Made by a program: the position numbers and the translations under genes. The notes beneath the pieces were generated by a model. The model saw only the letters and a program-made list of their open reading frames with translations. It had not been told where the DNA came from and searched no databases. A stretch of 64,000 nucleotides of DNA from Acinetobacter sp. 10FS3-1 (GTDB taxonomy: Bacteria > Pseudomonadota > Gammaproteobacteria > Pseudomonadales > Moraxellaceae): positions 186,001-250,000 of the forward strand of contig NZ_CP039144.1 of assembly GCF_013343215.1 (NCBI RefSeq), given 5' to 3'. Each line of letters starts with the position of its first letter. The stretch's first letter is position 1. This document shows, piece after piece, positions 8,851 through 17,458 of the stretch.

Positions 8851-10113
8851 TTAAGCAGCTTTCAAATGTTGAATAATCGACTTAACTGCTGCGGTATAGT
8901 CCTGATTGTTAATAAGTTCAGAAATTTCATCAAAAATAGGCTTAGGCTCATTAGCCGATAAAATCAATAAAAGCAAAATGTAGATTTTTGCCTGGTCGCT
9001 GATCTCCTTACTAGCAGCAAATAGATCAACTTGTTTTTTTGTAGATTCGGTGAAGGCATTAGGTTGAAGGCTAGGCGTAAAACTTAATCTACTATCCATC
9101 CCCTTAATACGTGTTTCACCTAAAATTAAGAAACCTTCTTCATACAAGTGCCAGAATAGCCCGGACAATCTGCTATCCAGAACTGCTTTTTCACCATTCA
9201 AATCCTTTGAAAACACATAAAAATTAAGCCCTGTGTTAGTAAAAAGCTGACCGTCATACAGTGTTGAGCAATCAATATCGAATGAATCAATAAATTCATA
9301 AGACATGAGCTTCTTCACTAGACTTAGGCGTAGTTGTTGGTGCAGCAAGAAAGACTGCAAGTAGTAGAAACAAAAGCTGTTTTGCTCTAAAGCACTTGCT
9401 GATTGAGCTTGGTTTTTCGGCATATTTGGGAATTGGTTATATGCGTACTCAACATTTGTCTTAATACCATCAAGGTTCTTGAGAACCAGTAGGTCAAAAG
9501 GCGACTTAAATTTATAGTCTGATACCAGATCAATTTCTTTCTTGTACATCGACATTTCTTTATGGTGATGTATCTCAAATTCACCACTAAGCTGTTCCTG
9601 TATATACAGAAGCACCGGAGCCGAAACGACTACCGGTTCATTGATTGCCAGACCTAATACCGTCAGAATCTTTTGCCATTTAGACTGCGTGTAATCTTCG
9701 CCTGAATCATCACTGAGATTCACCTCTACTTCCGTTGGTAATAAGGTCTTTTTCAGCTCTATAACACTGATCTTCACCTTCTCACCTGTTGGTTTTAATG
9801 AGGGGATTTCCGCATGAGATAGTACGTCAAACGCTTTGGTGTACGTGGCTTGCAGTAAAAATGATTCATCATAATAAGGGGCAACCGAGTTCGCTAAATA
9901 TGGAACCCGGCGAAAGCCTGAACCTGATGCTGATGTGGGAACAAACAAATGCTGTAGATATGCAAATTCCTCGTGCCCTAGAACGTCCTTCTCAAAGAAT
10001 ACTGCTGAATGAACAATATTTTGTGTGTTCTTGCACAAAGCCATACCCTGTAGCTTTACAGCTAAGGATGACGGCTCTACCAAGAAACTTTCTAGTGAAG
10101 TTTCTGTATTCAT
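8851..10113 (-). CDS. Unknown protein between dotN and dotO
   Basis: A 420-residue protein with no signal peptide or clear transmembrane segment. Its only strongly hydrophobic stretch, KIYILLLLILSA near residue 378, is short and probably part of a buried helix. I recognise no domain. The gene starts with ATG preceded by AAGGA and begins 9 bases after dotN ends, so it is certainly in the same operon. Legionella icmJ and icmB are neighbours without a gene between them, so this is an addition at that point. It could be a plasmid-specific partner of the DotO ATPase or of DotN, but this is inference from position. Confidence 0.75.
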   Translation of the reverse strand: MNTETSLESFLVEPSSLAVKLQGMALCKNTQNIVHSAVFFEKDVLGHEEFAYLQHLFVPTSASGSGFRRVPYLANSVAPYYDESFLLQATYTKAFDVLSHAEIPSLKPTGEKVKISVIELKKTLLPTEVEVNLSDDSGEDYTQSKWQKILTVLGLAINEPVVVSAPVLLYIQEQLSGEFEIHHHKEMSMYKKEIDLVSDYKFKSPFDLLVLKNLDGIKTNVEYAYNQFPNMPKNQAQSASALEQNSFCFYYLQSFLLHQQLRLSLVKKLMSYEFIDSFDIDCSTLYDGQLFTNTGLNFYVFSKDLNGEKAVLDSRLSGLFWHLYEEGFLILGETRIKGMDSRLSFTPSLQPNAFTESTKKQVDLFAASKEISDQAKIYILLLLILSANEPKPIFDEISELINNQDYTAAVKSIIQHLKAA

Positions 10114-10122
10114 ACCGTGTCC

Positions 10123-11139
10123 TTAACCTAGATCAACTTTCATTTTACGGAGCTGATCATCTACATCAGGAATCATTTTGGAAGCATCAAAAGTCTGCAT
10201 TACTTCTGAAATATCGAAATCAGAACGTGAGCTGTAATATTCGATCTGTTCTGAGGTAAAGATATTTTCAGTAAAGCAAAGAAGGATGTTGTGATGCCCG
10301 AAGTGAAATTGCTTATAAGCTTCATCTTCGCATTCTTTAAGAGCCATAGCCAACTGAAAAACACTAAAGTTTTTATTGTTTTTCATGCGTTCCCGATACC
10401 ATTTTTTGTATTCGGCTAACTGATCTTGGAATTTAACCTGACGTTCATTTACGACTTCATCATCTTCGCCAGGCTGTCGCTTCATGGCTTCCAGATCGTC
10501 AAATTCACCTTTGAAATAAACTTCTAAATCCAAAGGCTCTTCTTTAGAACCAATAGGAGCTTTAGCACTCTTCTCACTGATTCGTTGCATAGCTTCTTTG
10601 TATTTCTTAACGTCCTCCAACATCATTGTTTGGAAGTCGTAATCAGTAAAATCAGTGAATCGACGACGTTCATGCAGGGAAATAGGGTCATCAAAACATA
10701 GACTACCTAAACGCCCTTTACGGCTGTAGACAGCACGTATTTTGTCGCTTTGATGATGATTTAGAACCAGAAGTAAACGCTGTAAATGATTGAGGTTTGT
10801 TTGGGTAATATTATCCTTAAACAAACCGAAAACAGCACTTTGGTTCTGGCTTATCGCAAATAAGTGATGTGGTGCATGACACAGCGTACATGCCGGTACA
10901 ACATTCTTCTCTGAATGATCTGTATGGTCGCCATTCAGGTGATGCGGCTCAATAAAAAGAGGGTCATGGAATCCACAGAAATAGCAACGATGATCGTGTG
11001 TTTTTAAGATAGCTTGGATTTCAGGCAATTCTTTCATGCCACGATGAATTACGCCGTCTCTTTTCCAGAGATCAGGATTTTTGGAGTGGCGCAATACACC
11101 CATTCGAGGTTGTTTAACCTGATGTAATTGTTGTGTCAT
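10123..11139 (-). CDS. dotN: DotN/IcmJ-like zinc protein with HNH-type fold
   Basis: A 338-residue protein with a clear HNH-like zinc site in its first third. CYFC has Cys52 and Cys55, PHHLNGDHTDH has His66 and His67, and CTLCH has Cys84, Cys87 and His88. Legionella IcmJ/DotN has an HNH-like zinc fold without known nuclease activity and binds DotL in the coupling complex. R64 TraT is the reported counterpart. The product here is much longer than Legionella IcmJ (about 208 residues) because of a Lys/Glu-rich C-terminal extension. Gene order (dotP, dotN, dotO) supports the call. An active HNH endonuclease cannot be excluded, since the two histidines and the asparagine after them are present. 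Confidence 0.75.
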   Translation of the reverse strand: MTQQLHQVKQPRMGVLRHSKNPDLWKRDGVIHRGMKELPEIQAILKTHDHRCYFCGFHDPLFIEPHHLNGDHTDHSEKNVVPACTLCHAPHHLFAISQNQSAVFGLFKDNITQTNLNHLQRLLLVLNHHQSDKIRAVYSRKGRLGSLCFDDPISLHERRRFTDFTDYDFQTMMLEDVKKYKEAMQRISEKSAKAPIGSKEEPLDLEVYFKGEFDDLEAMKRQPGEDDEVVNERQVKFQDQLAEYKKWYRERMKNNKNFSVFQLAMALKECEDEAYKQFHFGHHNILLCFTENIFTSEQIEYYSSRSDFDISEVMQTFDASKMIPDVDDQLRKMKVDLG

Positions 11140-11202
11140 TATCTAAAACTGCTTTAACTAATACAGTGCATTCAATAATACTTTATTTATAACAGTAAAG
11201 AA

Positions 11203-11226
11203 GCACTTTTTTTGCGAAAAAAATGC
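11203..11226. promoter_or_regulatory. A/T-rich pseudo-palindrome shared with the dotD promoter region
   Basis: GCAC, seven T, GCG, seven A and TGC form a 24-bp near-dyad between the dotP terminator and dotN. Almost the same sequence occurs at 19246-19270 ahead of dotD. Two copies before two separate Dot/Icm transcription units suggest a shared operator or curved promoter element. No binding protein is known to me. Confidence 0.35.
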
Positions 11227-11250
11227 TAAATAACTGCTGTTTAAAGTAAA

Positions 11251-11278
11251 AAAAAGCGAGGTTTGAACCCCGCTTTTT
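11251..11278 (-). terminator. Intrinsic terminator after dotP
   Basis: The stem pairs AAAAAGCG with CGCTTTTT and GGTT with AACC, with one A/C mismatch and a 3-base loop. On the - strand it is followed by a T run. It lies 16 bases after the dotP stop. It would partly separate the upstream dotJ-dotP genes from dotN-dotO. Confidence 0.75.
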
Positions 11279-11294
11279 CGTGACCAGAAACAGA

Positions 11295-11696
11295 TTACGA
11301 AGTAGTTGTAATCGTGTTGGCTGCTGTGAATAGAACCCACGGCAATACAACTAGACACGCACCAATACCGATTAACCACCAACCGCTAGATGCTTGTATG
11401 CCAGAAGAAGGGTCTTGAGACTTTTTAAGCTTCATAAAGCCACTGAAAGCGAAGCCCAGACCAACCAAAGTTGCAAGAGAACAAAGAACAATCCACACCA
11501 TTTCAAACGATTTGGTTGCGTTGTTAGAAACTTTAGTTAAGTTCGCACCCGCACCATATTGTGCTTGCGCATTGTTAGAGCCAAAGTCTGATGCGCCTAC
11601 ACCATTAGAAGCAAGAGCAGCAGTTGTTGGGCCTAAAGAAAGCAGAGTTAAAAAACAAAGGAATTTTGCGTAGCTGTTTTTGATTTTAGCTAACAT
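11295..11696 (-). CDS. dotP: DotP/IcmD-like small membrane protein
   Basis: A 133-residue protein, the same length as Legionella IcmD (132). A signal-peptide-like N-terminus (FLCFLTLLSLGPTTAALA) is followed by a Gly/Asn-rich segment. Two hydrophobic helices lie near residues 67-88 and 104-125. Together with dotE, dotF and dotG it occupies the same place as icmD in Legionella. The role in the type IVB inner-membrane complex is not well defined for the family. The start has GGAGC 6-10 bases upstream. In its leader, about 43 bases before the ATG, lies a copy of the 14-bp GGGCTAAATGCACC motif seen before other genes of this block. A strong terminator follows. Confidence 0.75.
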   Translation of the reverse strand: MLAKIKNSYAKFLCFLTLLSLGPTTAALASNGVGASDFGSNNAQAQYGAGANLTKVSNNATKSFEMVWIVLCSLATLVGLGFAFSGFMKLKKSQDPSSGIQASSGWWLIGIGACLVVLPWVLFTAANTITTTS

Positions 11697-11738
11697 GAGG
11701 TTGCTCCAAAAAGCACTTTTTTCTATATTTCAAAATAA

Positions 11739-11752
11739 GGGCTAAATGCACC
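11739..11752. promoter_or_regulatory. GGGCTAAAWGCACC motif, copy upstream of dotP
   Basis: GGGCTAAATGCACC lies about 43 bases upstream of the dotP start. Near-identical copies occur before dotJ (two) and before the recombinase gene (one). The shared sequence and similar placement suggest an operator or a leader element. Confidence 0.4.
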
Positions 11753-11822
11753 TTAATTTGCTTTCGCAATTATTACTCAAGAATGTTGGTAATTTGACGC
11801 AATGATAATCACATTTTTTTTT

Positions 11823-11871
11823 AAAGTAAACAAAATAAAGCAACTGAATCACTTTATTTTGCTTACACTTT
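11823..11871. repeat. Inverted repeat between dotE and dotP
   Basis: AAAGTAAACAAAATAAAG (11823-11840) is matched almost fully by the complement of 11852-11871, around an 11-base centre. The right arm contains CTTTATTTTGC, which also occurs at 19237-19247 in front of dotD. No T run follows on either strand, so an operator or mRNA hairpin is more likely than a terminator. Confidence 0.55.
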
Positions 11872-11889
11872 AGACAACAATTCAAATTT

Positions 11890-12477
11890 CTACATAGCGA
11901 ATAGTTGTGCTAAATCCCAACCAAGAACACCCGATAAAAGTTGGTGCATGAATCGGATTTGGAAACAACATACGCCGAAGAAAATGAATGCAAAACCACG
12001 ACCAATCGTGTGTTGAGACACACCATCAGCAACTTGAATCCAGATACGAATACCATGTAATACCGCAAAGATACCAACGACCTGAGCAGCCATAGTAATC
12101 AGAGTTAAACCGGCACGAGCTTCAAAATTCTCTACTGAATTACTATACGATTCCAGAGTAATTAAAGAGTTTGATGTAAAAGACCCATCATCAAGCATTG
12201 AAGTTACCACACCGATTGTAAACAACCCATCAGCCGTAACGAATAAAAGTGCAGCGAGTAAAACCTTTCCAATCACGCTACCAATAGTCGGTTGTTGCTT
12301 GGACGAGAAATACTTCTGCCCTTTGTTGCTCATACAAGCTGAGTCTAAGAAAGCTGAATAACAACACCACAGCGCAATTAACATAAATGCGCCCTGACCG
12401 ATAATCATAATATATGGTATCTGGTCGATCAGGCTCAATACTGTAGATAGTGCGGATGGAGCATTTGCTTGAGACAT
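11890..12477 (-). CDS. dotE: DotE/IcmC-like membrane protein
   Basis: A 195-residue protein, matching Legionella IcmC in length (194). Four hydrophobic helices lie near residues 17-40, 69-91, 123-147 and 162-186. The pattern, and its place between dotF and dotP, identify it as the IcmC/DotE inner-membrane component of the type IVB machine. Its biochemical role is unknown in the family. The start has AAGGAG about 8 bases before the ATG. The 193-base gap to dotP carries an inverted repeat and one copy of the 14-bp block motif, so dotP may be regulated separately. Confidence 0.75.
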   Translation of the reverse strand: MSQANAPSALSTVLSLIDQIPYIMIIGQGAFMLIALWCCYSAFLDSACMSNKGQKYFSSKQQPTIGSVIGKVLLAALLFVTADGLFTIGVVTSMLDDGSFTSNSLITLESYSNSVENFEARAGLTLITMAAQVVGIFAVLHGIRIWIQVADGVSQHTIGRGFAFIFFGVCCFQIRFMHQLLSGVLGWDLAQLFAM

Positions 12478-12526
12478 ATAGCACTCCTTTTGAAGTGAGG
12501 TAGAGGTTTCCCCCTACCTATTCAAC

Positions 12527-13450
12527 TTATTTAGCCAAGATCACTTTGTTGTGTAGTGAGTCAATCGCTTTCACACGCACGTTGGAACCAGGTAATAAAT
12601 CACCCACACGTACAGGAATAGATTTACCTTCATGGCTTACCCATGCCATGTCACCAGAAACAGCGTCAACCTCTACCGAACGGTTCTTACCTGTTAAAGC
12701 CACTTGTACTTTTGGTTTTGATTGTTGAGCAGCATGCTCAAATACAGGCTGCATTTGAGTTACACGGTTCGTCAGGTTTGTAATCGTTTGAGTTTGCTTG
12801 TCTGCATAAGCTTCCAATTGCTCAAGCGTACTTTGCAGATTTACTTTTTCTTGCTCAAGTGCATCAATACGCGCTTGTTGAATAGCGAGTTGTTGATTCA
12901 CAAGTTCCTGTTGCTGTTGAGCAGCAGTTAATTGACCTTGACCATTTGCTTGACCCTCTGTAGCAGCTTGGTTTTGCGCCAACCATTCAGCACGTTTCGC
13001 ATCGTAATCCTGGATATATGCTGCGCCTTCTGCTGAACCTACCAAAAGTGGACCATTTGGTGTTTCAACCATCTTCATGCCGGTAGAAGGGTCAGTAAAG
13101 TAAATAAGCTCTTTGCTGTAATCTACTTCGGCAGTTTGCGTAACAATATCTCGTTCACTGGTCTGGTAAACATCAACACCCTGACTAGCAGAAGCAGTAG
13201 CCGTTGCATCTGTATAGGTCTGCTGAGTAGCTTGTTCTTGCTGTTGTTCAGTTTTCTTACCACTGAACGCCATTATAATCACGCCAATAACGAGCAAGAC
13301 GAGAATAGCCCCTACGATATAAACAGCTTTAGGTACACCCCCACTGTTACCACCTTTTTTTACGCCACCACCGGCTCCGGCAGTACCTTTAGCAGTACCT
13401 TTGGTTTTATCTGCTGCGGTTTTAACGGCAGCTTTTGTGTCTATTGCCAT
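12527..13450 (-). CDS. dotF: DotF/IcmG-like inner-membrane coiled-coil protein
   Basis: A 307-residue bitopic protein. The N-terminal 40 residues are Lys/Gly-rich and cytoplasmic, a single transmembrane helix (VYIVGAILVLLVIGVIIMAF) lies near residues 43-63, and a Gln-rich coiled coil follows at about 174-240. It ends in a small compact domain (KVQVALTGKNRSVEVDAV onward). This layout matches Legionella IcmG/DotF, which contacts DotG and has been linked to substrate handling. R64 TraP is the likely counterpart. GGAG precedes the ATG, and the gene sits 63 bases after dotG. The low-complexity N-terminus makes sequence searches unreliable there. Confidence 0.75.
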   Translation of the reverse strand: MAIDTKAAVKTAADKTKGTAKGTAGAGGGVKKGGNSGGVPKAVYIVGAILVLLVIGVIIMAFSGKKTEQQQEQATQQTYTDATATASASQGVDVYQTSERDIVTQTAEVDYSKELIYFTDPSTGMKMVETPNGPLLVGSAEGAAYIQDYDAKRAEWLAQNQAATEGQANGQGQLTAAQQQQELVNQQLAIQQARIDALEQEKVNLQSTLEQLEAYADKQTQTITNLTNRVTQMQPVFEHAAQQSKPKVQVALTGKNRSVEVDAVSGDMAWVSHEGKSIPVRVGDLLPGSNVRVKAIDSLHNKVILAK

Positions 13451-13513
13451 TTTTATTTCTCCAAATTCTTTCTAAACGCTTAAATAGTCGTTTGCTTAAC
13501 GCTTAAATAGTCG

Positions 13514-15262
13514 TTACTGGTTAGCTTCTTCGGTTACGTTCTGGTTAAAGTAAAGATTAAATACTTTGCCTGAATAAGTGATGTAAGTTGTTGGGTGATT
13601 AGTACGCTTCAAAATGTCTTGTGAAACAGATTCGCCCATTTGACCTACAATACGACCAGCAATTTCCTTGTCATCTGGCTTAGTTTTGACTTGGATTGTT
13701 GAACCGTTTGCATTATTAACAGTTGTTCCGATCTCACTCCAAGCTTCACCGTAGCCTTGCATGCCGCTCGCTAACACCATTCCAGCATAGCGTTTAAACG
13801 TATGCGTTTGAATGTCATCAGCCATTCCCATTTTGTTCGTACCAATTTCACGAGCGATAGCTTCAATTTTTAACTCTTTACCCTTTTTAGGAATTAGGCG
13901 AGTGAAAACAAATTGAATGTTCTTATTGGCTTGTCGAACCGTACCAATTAATTGAGCATCTTTATAAGGACCACTTGTGATACGTGCTAAAACTTCCGCA
14001 CCTTCGTCAGTATTTACCTCAGAAACCAGTTGAGTAACATAGGATGTACCCGCACGGATTAAAACTTTCTTTGAATCACTTACACTATACGGGCCATTGC
14101 TGCTATTAATATTCTGGTATTGCTCTGTTTGATTTGAGTATTTGCCATTTGAAGAGCTGCCACTACCATTTTCACCTTCCTTATCACGCGCCATATAATT
14201 ATATTGAACATGACGGTTACTGTTACCTACCGAAGCCTGGTCGCGCTTAGGCTTAGATGAAAGTAAGTTGTTCAATTGCTCTGTAAATGCAGTTTGAGCA
14301 ACCTCTTCTGTTTGAGCAGCTTTCTTCAACCAATAATCAGCAGTACCATTTTGCCAATCTTCAACATTCTTCCCCGCAGCTTCTAATGCAGAAATATTCC
14401 CTGCATATTTGTCTTGTGGAACAGTTGGAGTTTTTGGAACTGCTTGTGCTTGCTGACCACCATTGACCGGTTGGTTATTTCCATAAGCTTGTTGCTGACC
14501 ATTTCCATTTTGGAAATTATTTACAGGTTCTTGACGAGAACCATCCGATGCAGCAGTTGTAGCACCGCCGTTATGTGCTAAAGCAGGGTCAAAATCAGCA
14601 GCAAAGTTATTTGGATTCACTGGACGACCATTAGCATCCACTTCAACTTTTACGCCTGGAACCACACCATCACCAACTAAATATTGTTGATCAGCGTCAC
14701 GCTCAACGATTACGGATGGAATATATGTTTCACCATTTTGTTCAGCGTTTGATGCTTGAGCCTGTTGATTCCGACGTTCAAATTCAGCTTGCTCTTTGGT
14801 TAATGTTGCATTGCCGGCAACATTGGCTTTTGGTAGATCAACAGCACCCGCCATATCAGCTTGTACCTGTTCATCATTCCCAGAAAAGTAAAGTAAAGCA
14901 CCACCACCAAGAAGAACAGCAGCGATACCTCCGGCAATTGCCACACGACTAATACCGTTAGATGCAACACGCGAAGCGTTGTCACCCAATGTCTTTTTAC
15001 GAAATGCCTGTGTACGAGCTTCAATTGCTTGCTGCTGCTTCTTCTCGTCAATTTCTTCCTGGGTCAAACCCTGTTGAGGTTCATCTAGGTCATTATTAAT
15101 GTTTGCCAATACGTCTGCCATTTCCTGTGAATGCGCTGTATTAACATCAGCACCTACATCCACTGGTGAAGCAGTTTGATTTTCAATATGAACATTCTCT
15201 GTCACTTGAGCATTGTCAGCATTCGGGGCTGTCTCAGGCAGATTTGTTTTATTTCCTTCCAT
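13514..15262 (-). CDS. dotG: DotG/IcmE-type (TraO-like) channel protein, VirB10-like C-terminus
   Basis: A 582-residue protein. The N-terminus is cytoplasmic, one transmembrane helix lies at about residues 105-126, and a long Gln/Asn/Gly-rich periplasmic linker follows. The C-terminal domain from about residue 390 (VLIRAGTSYVTQLVSEVNTD) is of the VirB10/TrbI kind. DotG spans the envelope and lines the type IVB core with DotC, DotD and DotH. Legionella DotG is about 1048 residues and contains many short repeats; this protein lacks them and is closer in size to plasmid versions such as TraO. The start has AAGGGG upstream. It lies 11 bases after dotH, so they are certainly one operon. Confidence 0.9.
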   Translation of the reverse strand: MEGNKTNLPETAPNADNAQVTENVHIENQTASPVDVGADVNTAHSQEMADVLANINNDLDEPQQGLTQEEIDEKKQQQAIEARTQAFRKKTLGDNASRVASNGISRVAIAGGIAAVLLGGGALLYFSGNDEQVQADMAGAVDLPKANVAGNATLTKEQAEFERRNQQAQASNAEQNGETYIPSVIVERDADQQYLVGDGVVPGVKVEVDANGRPVNPNNFAADFDPALAHNGGATTAASDGSRQEPVNNFQNGNGQQQAYGNNQPVNGGQQAQAVPKTPTVPQDKYAGNISALEAAGKNVEDWQNGTADYWLKKAAQTEEVAQTAFTEQLNNLLSSKPKRDQASVGNSNRHVQYNYMARDKEGENGSGSSSNGKYSNQTEQYQNINSSNGPYSVSDSKKVLIRAGTSYVTQLVSEVNTDEGAEVLARITSGPYKDAQLIGTVRQANKNIQFVFTRLIPKKGKELKIEAIAREIGTNKMGMADDIQTHTFKRYAGMVLASGMQGYGEAWSEIGTTVNNANGSTIQVKTKPDDKEIAGRIVGQMGESVSQDILKRTNHPTTYITYSGKVFNLYFNQNVTEEANQ

Positions 15263-15273
15263 TGTTTTTCCCC

Positions 15274-16212
15274 TTATGGCTGTTCAACGAAAATGGTCAC
15301 TGGCTTACCTTCTTTGCTTAATGTGATATTGCGAACATCACCATCAAACTTATAAACCGTCATGCCGTTTGAAGCGCGTACAGAAGTACGGTAAGCCGGA
15401 TAGATCACTTGGTTCATAGTGCGAATAATCACATCATCACCGTAGACCCATGCTTTCACATCAGGGTTTTTAGTTTGCTGCTCAATGGCTTCTGCTGGCG
15501 GTACACCATCAACAAACATTAAAGCCATATCATCAATAGTTGTTGAAATGCGAGAAGCTGAATAACCTGAGAATCCGCTATATTTGGTATCTGGGCTAAT
15601 ACCAGGTACTTTCGCATCTACACGGAAATCAACATCATTCTGACCTGTAGTAAGTAAGAAGATAATTGGAGTAGTTAAACCTTTTAAAGTGATTGCTACG
15701 TTACCGTATGCGACTGGCGTAAGTGGTTCTAAAGATAGGACGTTTGTTTCAACCATATCTTCTTTTGAACTTGCTGATGCTGCACCAATACCATCATTAA
15801 ATAAGGCACGGTTTAACGAGATTTTTTCGATATTCCACGGCTGCCCTGCATTATCTGTGAATACAATACTTGTCAACATCCCTGCACTTAAACGTAATGC
15901 CGGGGGTGCTTCACCAGGGTTTAGTGACAAGCCAACACTGCGCGTTACTGGTTTTGCAGTTGTTGGATACGGTGAAGCAACATGGCGTTGTTGATCAATA
16001 ATATATTGCTTGAGCAAACGGACCTGTTCAGGCGAAAGCTGCAATTTACCGATCTCTTGCACCTTGCGATCAATTTCTGCGGTTGTATCAAAAGAACTAC
16101 CAGGCACATTGATAAGCTGTGAAGCTGATTGGAATGTATTTTGTGGCTCTTCCGCAAATGCAGTAGCAGTAGTAAGCGCAACAACCGAAGATAATAAAAG
16201 TTTCTTAAACAT
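15274..16212 (-). CDS. dotH: DotH/IcmK-type (TraN-like) outer-membrane core protein
   Basis: A 312-residue exported protein. The N-terminus is a signal peptide (MFKKLLLSSVVALTTATAFA) cleaved before EEPQ. The mature part has the IcmK features, an N-terminal helical region and then beta-rich segments. With DotC and DotD it forms the outer-membrane core of type IVB systems. I place the start at the second ATG, because AAGGTGG touches the first one (16218) and is well spaced for the second; the difference is two residues. It lies between dotI and dotG with gaps of about a dozen bases. Legionella DotH is 361 residues. Confidence 0.88.
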   Translation of the reverse strand: MFKKLLLSSVVALTTATAFAEEPQNTFQSASQLINVPGSSFDTTAEIDRKVQEIGKLQLSPEQVRLLKQYIIDQQRHVASPYPTTAKPVTRSVGLSLNPGEAPPALRLSAGMLTSIVFTDNAGQPWNIEKISLNRALFNDGIGAASASSKEDMVETNVLSLEPLTPVAYGNVAITLKGLTTPIIFLLTTGQNDVDFRVDAKVPGISPDTKYSGFSGYSASRISTTIDDMALMFVDGVPPAEAIEQQTKNPDVKAWVYGDDVIIRTMNQVIYPAYRTSVRASNGMTVYKFDGDVRNITLSKEGKPVTIFVEQP

Positions 16213-16223
16213 ATTCATCCACC

Positions 16224-17087
16224 TTAATCCACTGGATGCAGAGTTAGAGTTTTCACGCCAACACCACGAGGGTTGAACGCATTACGTTTGGTTTGAACAA
16301 GTCGAATTTGAGCGATATAACGCTCACTTGCCTTAGGCATTGCAGAACCGGCATAGAAGTCAATTTTGACCGGCACACGGACAATCCAATACAAGTTGTT
16401 ATACTTGTCACGACCTTGATTCTCTAACTTTGGAGCAGAGAGGACGACAGCTTTAATAGAAAGCTTGTTGGCTAAAATATGGTTTACAAAACCAGAGTTG
16501 TTTAACGCTCTGTTGAACAGCTCTTTACCTTCTTCGGTGAAGTATTTAGACGTTGCTGTATGAAGCATGTCAGCATAGTTCACATAGTCGAATGAGTAAG
16601 CTGCGAGTACAGAGTTTTTAGCGAAATCTTCCAGGGCAACATGAGAAAACTCAGGGTTGGTATCTGGGTTCAATTCGCATATCACACTATTGTCGATTGT
16701 CTGAACAGTTTTATATTTTGGATACTGGAAGAAAGCCGACAATAATACGATGTTACCAATAAGTGATGCAGCAGCAATAACCATACTCAATCGAACTGTT
16801 TTACGCGATTGATAAAGGTTTTGTTCAACACGTAAATTTTCTTTGTGTACCGTTAAAATAGCCGGTGATGCAGCTCCAAATAGCTGTTTTTCAAGATTAG
16901 ATAGCTGCTCAAGTGCTTCTTCATAAGATAAAGGCTCTTGAGGTTCTTCGTCCACGATCTGATCGTCGTTTTCGTTTTCGATTTCGTTTGCTTCTGCTTG
17001 AGCCTGTTCAGCTAATTCAATTTCGTTATTAAGAGCTTGCTCTGCATGATTTAGTGGGTTTTCATTGCTGTCATTATTGGTAGACAT
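16224..17087 (-). CDS. dotI: DotI/IcmL-type (TraM-like) inner-membrane protein
   Basis: A 287-residue bitopic protein. An acidic, Gln/Glu/Asn-rich N-terminal region of about 70 residues precedes a transmembrane helix at 100-120 (LSMVIAAASLIGNIVLLSAFF). A periplasmic domain of about 165 residues follows; in this family it has a VirB8-like fold. The N-terminal extension makes it longer than Legionella IcmL (212). It overlaps the end of dotJ by 14 bases, which indicates translational coupling. DotI and DotJ form a membrane complex in Legionella, and adjacent overlapping genes fit that. Confidence 0.88.
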   Translation of the reverse strand: MSTNNDSNENPLNHAEQALNNEIELAEQAQAEANEIENENDDQIVDEEPQEPLSYEEALEQLSNLEKQLFGAASPAILTVHKENLRVEQNLYQSRKTVRLSMVIAAASLIGNIVLLSAFFQYPKYKTVQTIDNSVICELNPDTNPEFSHVALEDFAKNSVLAAYSFDYVNYADMLHTATSKYFTEEGKELFNRALNNSGFVNHILANKLSIKAVVLSAPKLENQGRDKYNNLYWIVRVPVKIDFYAGSAMPKASERYIAQIRLVQTKRNAFNPRGVGVKTLTLHPVD

Positions 17088-17382
17088 GCTGTTTTAACTC
17101 CCCTGTATTTGGCTCAAGCACACACACTGCTTCTGTGCCGTCATCAAAAATAATTACTTCGTATTGGTTCTTAATAAAAAGAAAGACGCAAATGCAACCA
17201 ATGAAAACTATGACGTTTAACAGTCCAAACCATCGGAATGCAGCACCCATACCAGTGAGGAATTTGGTGTATCGACGCTTAACATTCGGGTCAAGATCAC
17301 TGTAAGTTAGGGATTTACCCCATGTAGTTTCTTTAGGGTCGCTTAGACGCATTTCGTTTATTGAACTTTCGTCTTTTGACAT
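17074..17382 (-). CDS. dotJ: DotJ/IcmM-like small membrane protein
   Basis: A 102-residue protein with one transmembrane helix near residues 53-74 (LNVIVFIGCICVFLF) and about 28 residues after it. DotJ is a short paralogue of DotI that keeps the membrane helix but lacks the periplasmic domain; Legionella IcmM is 94 residues. I prefer the ATG at 17382 (MSKDESS) over a TTG six codons earlier. The gene is first in the - strand Dot/Icm run. Two copies of a 14-bp motif lie 23 and 44 bases upstream, so the main promoter of the block probably lies here. The call rests mostly on position, size and topology. Confidence 0.65.
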   Translation of the reverse strand: MSKDESSINEMRLSDPKETTWGKSLTYSDLDPNVKRRYTKFLTGMGAAFRWFGLLNVIVFIGCICVFLFIKNQYEVIIFDDGTEAVCVLEPNTGELKQHVYQ

Positions 17383-17404
17383 AGTTTTTGACCTATTCAA
17401 TCCT

Positions 17405-17439
17405 GGGCTAAAAGCACCATTAACCGGGCTAAATGCTCC
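17405..17439. promoter_or_regulatory. Two copies of the GGGCTAAAWGC motif upstream of dotJ
   Basis: GGGCTAAAAGCACC (17405-17418) and GGGCTAAATGCTCC (17426-17439) are spaced 21 bp apart, two helical turns, just upstream of the first gene of the Dot/Icm block. The same sequence recurs before dotP and before the recombinase. In-phase spacing is typical of operator pairs. Confidence 0.45.
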
Positions 17440-17458
17440 GATCAGTGTGAAAACAGAT

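Noticed and set aside
12499..12518. Hairpin between dotF and dotE as a terminator
   Set aside because: The stem (GGTAG/CTACC) is short with a mismatch and no T run follows on the - strand.
13136..13483. 115-codon + strand frame inside dotF
   Set aside because: It is antisense to a well-supported gene, and its Ser/Phe/Tyr-rich product is typical of a shadow frame.
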